From: Gammaproteobacteria bacterium
Lineage (GTDB): Bacteria; Pseudomonadota; Gammaproteobacteria; Steroidobacterales; Woeseiaceae
Direction of reading: 5' to 3'
Length of the DNA: 64,000 nt
Assembly: GCA_022600955.1 (NCBI GenBank)
Contig: JAHZJK010000024.1
Coordinates: forward strand, 1 to 64,000
Shown: piece by piece, positions 59,300 through 64,000 of the stretch
Position numbering within the stretch: the stretch's first letter is position 1
Layout: each line of letters opens with the position of its first letter
Program-made: the position numbers and the translations under genes
Notes under the pieces: generated by a model
Told to the model about the DNA's origin: nothing
Database searches by the model: none
What the model saw: only the letters and a program-made list of their open reading frames with translations

Positions 59300-59614
59300 A
59301 TGTCTAAATACCTGTTTGTTTACCACGGCGGCAGCCACCCGGAGACGGACGATGAAGTAGCGGCGGTTATGGATGCCTGGGGCAGCTGGATGGGCGGCAT
59401 GGGTGCCGCGGTCATTGACGGCGGCAACCCGGTGGGGATGTCCACGACCGTGAACCCCGATGGGTCGGCAAGCGACGACGGAGGTTCCAATCCGGCAAGT
59501 GGCTACGGCATATTCGAGGCAACTGACAAGGACGATGCCATTGCGAAGGCCCGCGGCTGCCCGATTCTTGAGGCTGGCGGAAGCGTGGAACTGGCAGAAA
59601 TTATCGATATGTAG
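59300..59614 (+). CDS. YCII-related domain protein
   Basis: MSKYLFVYHGGSHPETDDEVAAVMDAWGSWMGGMGAAVIDGGNP...FEATDKDDAIAKARGCPIL. Confidence 0.82.
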   Translation: MSKYLFVYHGGSHPETDDEVAAVMDAWGSWMGGMGAAVIDGGNPVGMSTTVNPDGSASDDGGSNPASGYGIFEATDKDDAIAKARGCPILEAGGSVELAEIIDM

Positions 59615-59848
59615 CCCAGCCAGAGGACCCTCACCCGGACACAACAGGCTTGACCGGGTGCTGTTGCTCAAACCGGCGCGGTATTGGCGATTTAGATCGC
59701 ATTCTTATACCCAGCCGATTTGAGCAGCAGTTCACAGATTGTCTATCGCACTTCCTTGAGACTGGTTCGTGCCGCGGGACGTGGTGTTAGCGTCGTACGC
59801 CGCGGTTTACAACATACGGATTATGTTAAGACCACAAGGAATCGTACG

Positions 59849-60376
59849 ATGTCTAACCTATTGCGCAATGCGTTATTGCTCGTAATTGCCGCTAGTCCAT
59901 TGCCAGGTGTCGCACAGGATTTATCCGGCGACAACATCCGCAGCCTTGACGGCCAGGTGCAGGAAATCAAATCAGATGTGCTGAGTATCGCCTCTGAACT
60001 GAATACGCTTGAAGAGCGCCTGCTGTTTCCGTCACACACCCAGGTCTCATTGTTCGTCTCAATTGCCGAAGACGAAGAGTTTCGTCTGGATGCTGTGCAG
60101 CTCGAAATCAACGGTGAGCTTGCGACACATCACATCTACAGTTTCAAAGAACTCGACGCACTGCAGAACGGCGGCGTGCAGAAAATATACACCGGGAATC
60201 TGACAACCGGCGATCATCAGCTCAACGTGACGATGATCGGCAAGCTGAAAAACGGCAAAGACTTTAACGAGTCAGGAAGCTTCACGTTCAGCAAGGGCGT
60301 CAAGCCAAAGGCGCTCGGTATTACGCTCGCAGGGCCGGGCTTCGGAAGTGACAGGATTCAAGTCGGAGACTGGTAA
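59849..60376 (+). CDS. Hypothetical periplasmic protein
   Basis: Signal peptide (MSNLLRNALLLVIAASPLPGVAQ), coiled coil; start trimmed from 59720; 3 nt before the TPR gene. Confidence 0.72.
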   Translation: MSNLLRNALLLVIAASPLPGVAQDLSGDNIRSLDGQVQEIKSDVLSIASELNTLEERLLFPSHTQVSLFVSIAEDEEFRLDAVQLEINGELATHHIYSFKELDALQNGGVQKIYTGNLTTGDHQLNVTMIGKLKNGKDFNESGSFTFSKGVKPKALGITLAGPGFGSDRIQVGDW

Positions 60377-60379
60377 GCC

Positions 60380-62254
60380 ATGTTTCGGACATCATTTTCG
60401 ATAGTCGGACTGCTGCTGGCGCTTGCGGCGCCGGTTCAGGCGCAGCAGCTTAATGACCTCTACTATGGAGAGGCTCTCTACCATGCGCGCCAGGGACAGT
60501 TTTTCGAAGCGATTGAACGTCTTGATACCGAGGTTTGGCAACACGACCAGATCGACGAGCCGCAACTGGACTCGCTGTACACACATATCAATGATGCTGA
60601 ATTTTCAATTGGCGACTTCGAGCTTCGCTACCGCATGCATCACCGCGCAGGTCGCGCGATTGCAGCCGTGCTCGAAGGTGCCGTAGACGAGGCCGTTCGC
60701 AATGACGCCGCGTACCGACTGGCACGCATTCACTTTCAAAAACAGCAGATGGATGATGCTCTGCTGGCGCTGGATAGAATCGACGGCGACATACCGCATG
60801 CGATTCGCGATGACATCGAGTTTCTGCGTGCCAATGTTTACCTGGCGCAAGGCAAGCAACTCGAGTCGGCTGACGTTCTGAAGAAACTGCAGAACTCTGA
60901 CGAATACGGCGGGTTCGCTTCCTACAATCTGGGTATCGCGTACTTTCAAAACGGCCAGCGGACCGCCGCGCTCGAGCAACTCGATCGCGCCGGGCAAATC
61001 AGCACGAGCGATCCTGGCGAACTGGCGATACGCGATAAGTCGAACCTCATCATGGGAACAATCCTCCTCGAGGATGGCGAATACCAGGCCTCGTTGCCCC
61101 CATTGAATCGTGTGCGCCTCGATGGGCCGTTTTCGAACCAGGCCTTGCTCAGTGCCGGCTGGGCCAGCATGTCGATAGAAGACTATGAGCGGGCGGTGGT
61201 GCCATGGAGCATTCTCGCCGAGCGTGAAGTCACGGACAGCGCCACCCAGGAAGCCATGCTTGCGCTGCCGTATGCCTATGGCAAGTTGAATATTCACGGC
61301 CGTGCCGCCATTCACTACGGACGCGCTCTTGATTCATTCGGTGCCGAGATACAGAAGCTCAACACGTCGATAGAAAGTATCCGCGACGGGCATTTTCTCG
61401 AGGCGCTCATCCGCGAAGAGATTCGCCAGAACAAGGACTGGGTGATTCGTCTCAGAACAATGCCCGAGTCGCCAGAGACGTTTTACCTGATGGAGTTGCT
61501 GGCATCGCATGACTTCCAGACCGGCCTGCAGAACTACCTCGATCTTGCCGACCTGCGCCGCAAACTGACGACCTGGAGCGGTGGTTTCGATTCCTTCGAT
61601 CAAATGGTCGTCATTCGCCAACAACATTATGAGCCGTTGCTGCCGGACGTCGACGAGAAATTCCGCAAGCTGGACTCGCGCATGCGTTTGCGGGCAGAAC
61701 AGCACAGGATGCTGATCAAGCGTCGAGACGATATGTTGACAATGCCGCGTCCGGAGTTTCTGGCCACACCGGAAGAGCAGGCGATTCTCGCGCGCATCGA
61801 GACGCTCGAAGCGATGGCCGCCCTCAACTTTGACAGCAACGGACCGACCCTGGAACGCCTCGAGCGTCTGAAGGGCATCCTCAGTTACACCTTGCGTACG
61901 GAGTACCACGAACGCTTCACCCGCTTCGACCAAAATGTGCGCAGCCTCGATCAGGCGATGGCCATGGTCCAGGATGAGTACGACGAATACGTGCGCAATC
62001 GACAGGCGGTGACACACAGCTTTGTAGGCTACGACAAACCGATGAAGCGATTGCGGGCAGACGTGCAGCAATCGGTCGAGAAGATCGACCAGCTCATGGC
62101 CCGCCAGGGTCACCTGCTGGAAATACTCGCGATCGAGCAACTGGTCGCCCGTCGTGATCATCTTGAAAACTATGGCGACAAGGCACGCTTCGCGCTGGCC
62201 GATAGCTATGATCGGGCCACGCAGGCCCAGGCTAACCTGGACGTGTCCGAATGA
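60380..62254 (+). CDS. TPR-repeat periplasmic protein
   Basis: Signal peptide plus many alpha-helical TPR-like units (YYGEALYHARQGQFFEAIERL, YNLGIAYFQNGQRTAALEQL). Confidence 0.82.
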   Translation: MFRTSFSIVGLLLALAAPVQAQQLNDLYYGEALYHARQGQFFEAIERLDTEVWQHDQIDEPQLDSLYTHINDAEFSIGDFELRYRMHHRAGRAIAAVLEGAVDEAVRNDAAYRLARIHFQKQQMDDALLALDRIDGDIPHAIRDDIEFLRANVYLAQGKQLESADVLKKLQNSDEYGGFASYNLGIAYFQNGQRTAALEQLDRAGQISTSDPGELAIRDKSNLIMGTILLEDGEYQASLPPLNRVRLDGPFSNQALLSAGWASMSIEDYERAVVPWSILAEREVTDSATQEAMLALPYAYGKLNIHGRAAIHYGRALDSFGAEIQKLNTSIESIRDGHFLEALIREEIRQNKDWVIRLRTMPESPETFYLMELLASHDFQTGLQNYLDLADLRRKLTTWSGGFDSFDQMVVIRQQHYEPLLPDVDEKFRKLDSRMRLRAEQHRMLIKRRDDMLTMPRPEFLATPEEQAILARIETLEAMAALNFDSNGPTLERLERLKGILSYTLRTEYHERFTRFDQNVRSLDQAMAMVQDEYDEYVRNRQAVTHSFVGYDKPMKRLRADVQQSVEKIDQLMARQGHLLEILAIEQLVARRDHLENYGDKARFALADSYDRATQAQANLDVSE

Positions 62255-64000
62255 GCCGAAATATCTTTCTGTCTGCGTCCATTGCCGTTCTGCTGGCAGG
62301 CTGCGGTACCTCGGCGGTTAAAACCGGAACGCTCGCTGAACTCAGCGCGGTCGATGCCGACCTCAATGATGTCTATCTGGATGACAGCCTGGAGCGGGCG
62401 GCGCAGAGCTACCGTCGCTATCTTGCTGAAACGTCCGAAAGTGCACGCACACCCGAAGCCATGCGACGTCTTGCCGATCTGCAGATCGAGCAAGCCTACG
62501 GGCTGATTGGCGAGGCACCGGCGCGCACGATGGCTGCACCGGAAATTGCGAAGCACGACAGCGACACCGTGGAGACCACGGCGTCCGGCGTTGGCGTCGA
62601 ACTGTCAGAGTCAGATAAAGACTTCGAAGAGCGGGCATCGCAACGCGACGAGTTCTTCGCATCAGAGGCGGGCGATGACACTGAGCTTCTCGCCGTTGAA
62701 GGTGGCTCTGTTCCCTCCGGCCCGCGTGAGGCAATCAAGACTTACAAACAGATTCTCGAGACCTATCCAAACTACGAACGCAACGACAAGGTGCTCTACC
62801 AGATGTCGCGCGCGTATGACGAAATCGGTCAGCCCGATGAAGCAATGGACGTGATGAACCGTTTCGTTAGCGAGTACCCGCATTCGAAATACGTCGACGA
62901 GGTGCAGTTTCGCCGCGGTGAGTACCACTTCGTCCGGCGCGGTTATCGCGAGGCCGAGGCTGCCTACGACACGGTTATCCGAATGGGCAGTGACTCGTCC
63001 TACTATGAGTTGTCGCTCTACAAGATGGGCTGGGCACTCTACAAGCAGCAATTCTACGAAGAGGCGCTGGACCGGTTCGTCGCGTTACTCGATTACCAGA
63101 AATCGATTGGCTATGACTTCGATCAACACCAGGATGACAACGAAGAGCACCGCGTAACGGACACGTTCCGCGTTATCAGCCTGAGCTTTTCCAACCTCGG
63201 CGAGCCACAGTTCGTCGATGAGTACTTTTCGGAGAAAGGTCATCGCAGCTATGGCGACAAGATCTACAGCAATCTTGCAGAGTTCTACTTCGCGAAGCTG
63301 CGTTACGACGATGCGGCCTCGGTGTACCGCTCCTTTATCGAACTGAATGCGTATCACCACAGGTCACCGCACTTCAGTATGCGTGTCGCCGAAATATTCG
63401 AAGAGGCCGACTTTCCGCTACTCGTCGTTGAGGCGAAGCAGGAGTTTGCGACTCGCTATGCACTGTCATCGGAATTCTGGAACCGGCATGAGGTCGCAAG
63501 CGCGCCTGAGGTTGTCGGTTTTCTTAAAACCAACCTGACAGACCTGGCGGGTCATTATCATGCGCTCTACCAGGAAGAAGCCCTGGCTGCGGACAAAGCA
63601 CAGAATTTTCACGCCGCACATGACTGGTACCGGCAACTGCTCGGCTCCTTCCCGAATGACGAAGCATCGCCGACCGTTAACTACCGGCTCGCCGATCTGT
63701 TGCTGGAGAATGAGGATTTCAGCGGTGCCGCATTCGAATACGAGCGTACCGCGTATCAATACGCCGAGCACGATCAGGCCGCAGCCGCCGGTTATGCCGC
63801 CGTATTTGCGTACCGCCAGGAGCTCGAGCGAGCGACCGGCGCGCGCCAGCTTGAAGTGAAGGAAGCGACGGTCGAAAGCTCATTGCGATTCGCGGAAACG
63901 TTCACGGCACATGAGCAAGCCCCCGTTGTGCTTGGCGCGGCCGCTGATGATCTCTACGAGATGAAAGACTTCGTGCGTGCGATCGACTCGGCCAGCAAGC
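62251..64000 (+). CDS. TPR-repeat lipoprotein, incomplete at window end (absent from the ORF track)
   Basis: ATG overlaps the previous TGA; MSRNIFLSASIAVLLAGCGTSA lipobox; frame open to the window end (LYQMSRAYDEIGQPDEAMDVMNRFVSEYPHSKYVDEV). Confidence 0.85.
   Translation, partial: MSRNIFLSASIAVLLAGCGTSAVKTGTLAELSAVDADLNDVYLDDSLERAAQSYRRYLAETSESARTPEAMRRLADLQIEQAYGLIGEAPARTMAAPEIAKHDSDTVETTASGVGVELSESDKDFEERASQRDEFFASEAGDDTELLAVEGGSVPSGPREAIKTYKQILETYPNYERNDKVLYQMSRAYDEIGQPDEAMDVMNRFVSEYPHSKYVDEVQFRRGEYHFVRRGYREAEAAYDTVIRMGSDSSYYELSLYKMGWALYKQQFYEEALDRFVALLDYQKSIGYDFDQHQDDNEEHRVTDTFRVISLSFSNLGEPQFVDEYFSEKGHRSYGDKIYSNLAEFYFAKLRYDDAASVYRSFIELNAYHHRSPHFSMRVAEIFEEADFPLLVVEAKQEFATRYALSSEFWNRHEVASAPEVVGFLKTNLTDLAGHYHALYQEEALAADKAQNFHAAHDWYRQLLGSFPNDEASPTVNYRLADLLLENEDFSGAAFEYERTAYQYAEHDQAAAAGYAAVFAYRQELERATGARQLEVKEATVESSLRFAETFTAHEQAPVVLGAAADDLYEMKDFVRAIDSASK

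Noticed and set aside
1-64000. CRISPR arrays, integrases, transposases, toxin-antitoxin, BGC, tRNA or rRNA genes
   Set aside because: Looked for by eye on both strands; none recognised. Small tRNAs/sRNAs could be missed without a covariance-model scan

Overview
The window looks like a gene-dense gammaproteobacterial chromosome segment (GC-rich, many 1-4 nt start/stop overlaps). No rRNA, tRNA, CRISPR array, transposase or phage gene was recognised. In order it carries: the 3' end of citrate synthase; mrcA (PBP1A); pilMNOPQ-aroK-aroB-dgt; pyrF; hemE; MFS; fadD; tesA/ybbA/ybbP; NUDIX; 2-hydroxyacid dehydrogenase; YcgN; nitroreductase; a Baeyer-Villiger-type flavin monooxygenase and two SDRs; ppc-yajQ; an SLC13 permease; a complete trpEGDCFBA operon with a trpL attenuator, continuing into a DUF2157/DUF4401/GDYXXLXY membrane cassette; a GGDEF/EAL protein; an ECF sigma operon; AsmA; mutY-yggX; egtBD; lrp|ald; ALDH/acetolactate-synthase-like; a YHS protein; a PucR-like regulator; and the start of a TPR cluster. 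I found no clear-cut wholly new system. The best signals are non-coding: (1) an unlisted trp leader peptide MNASLINNWWWQSTGAAR with attenuator, apparently leaderless; (2) a perfect 10-bp inverted repeat burying the Shine-Dalgarno of the YHS gene; (3) a CRP/Vfr-like site upstream of pilM; (4) a perfect 20-bp palindrome containing both stop codons of convergent yggX/egtD, part of a recurring pattern at convergent junctions; (5) a GGDEF-EAL protein whose EAL active site looks degenerate. All homology calls are from reading the translations; no database search was run.
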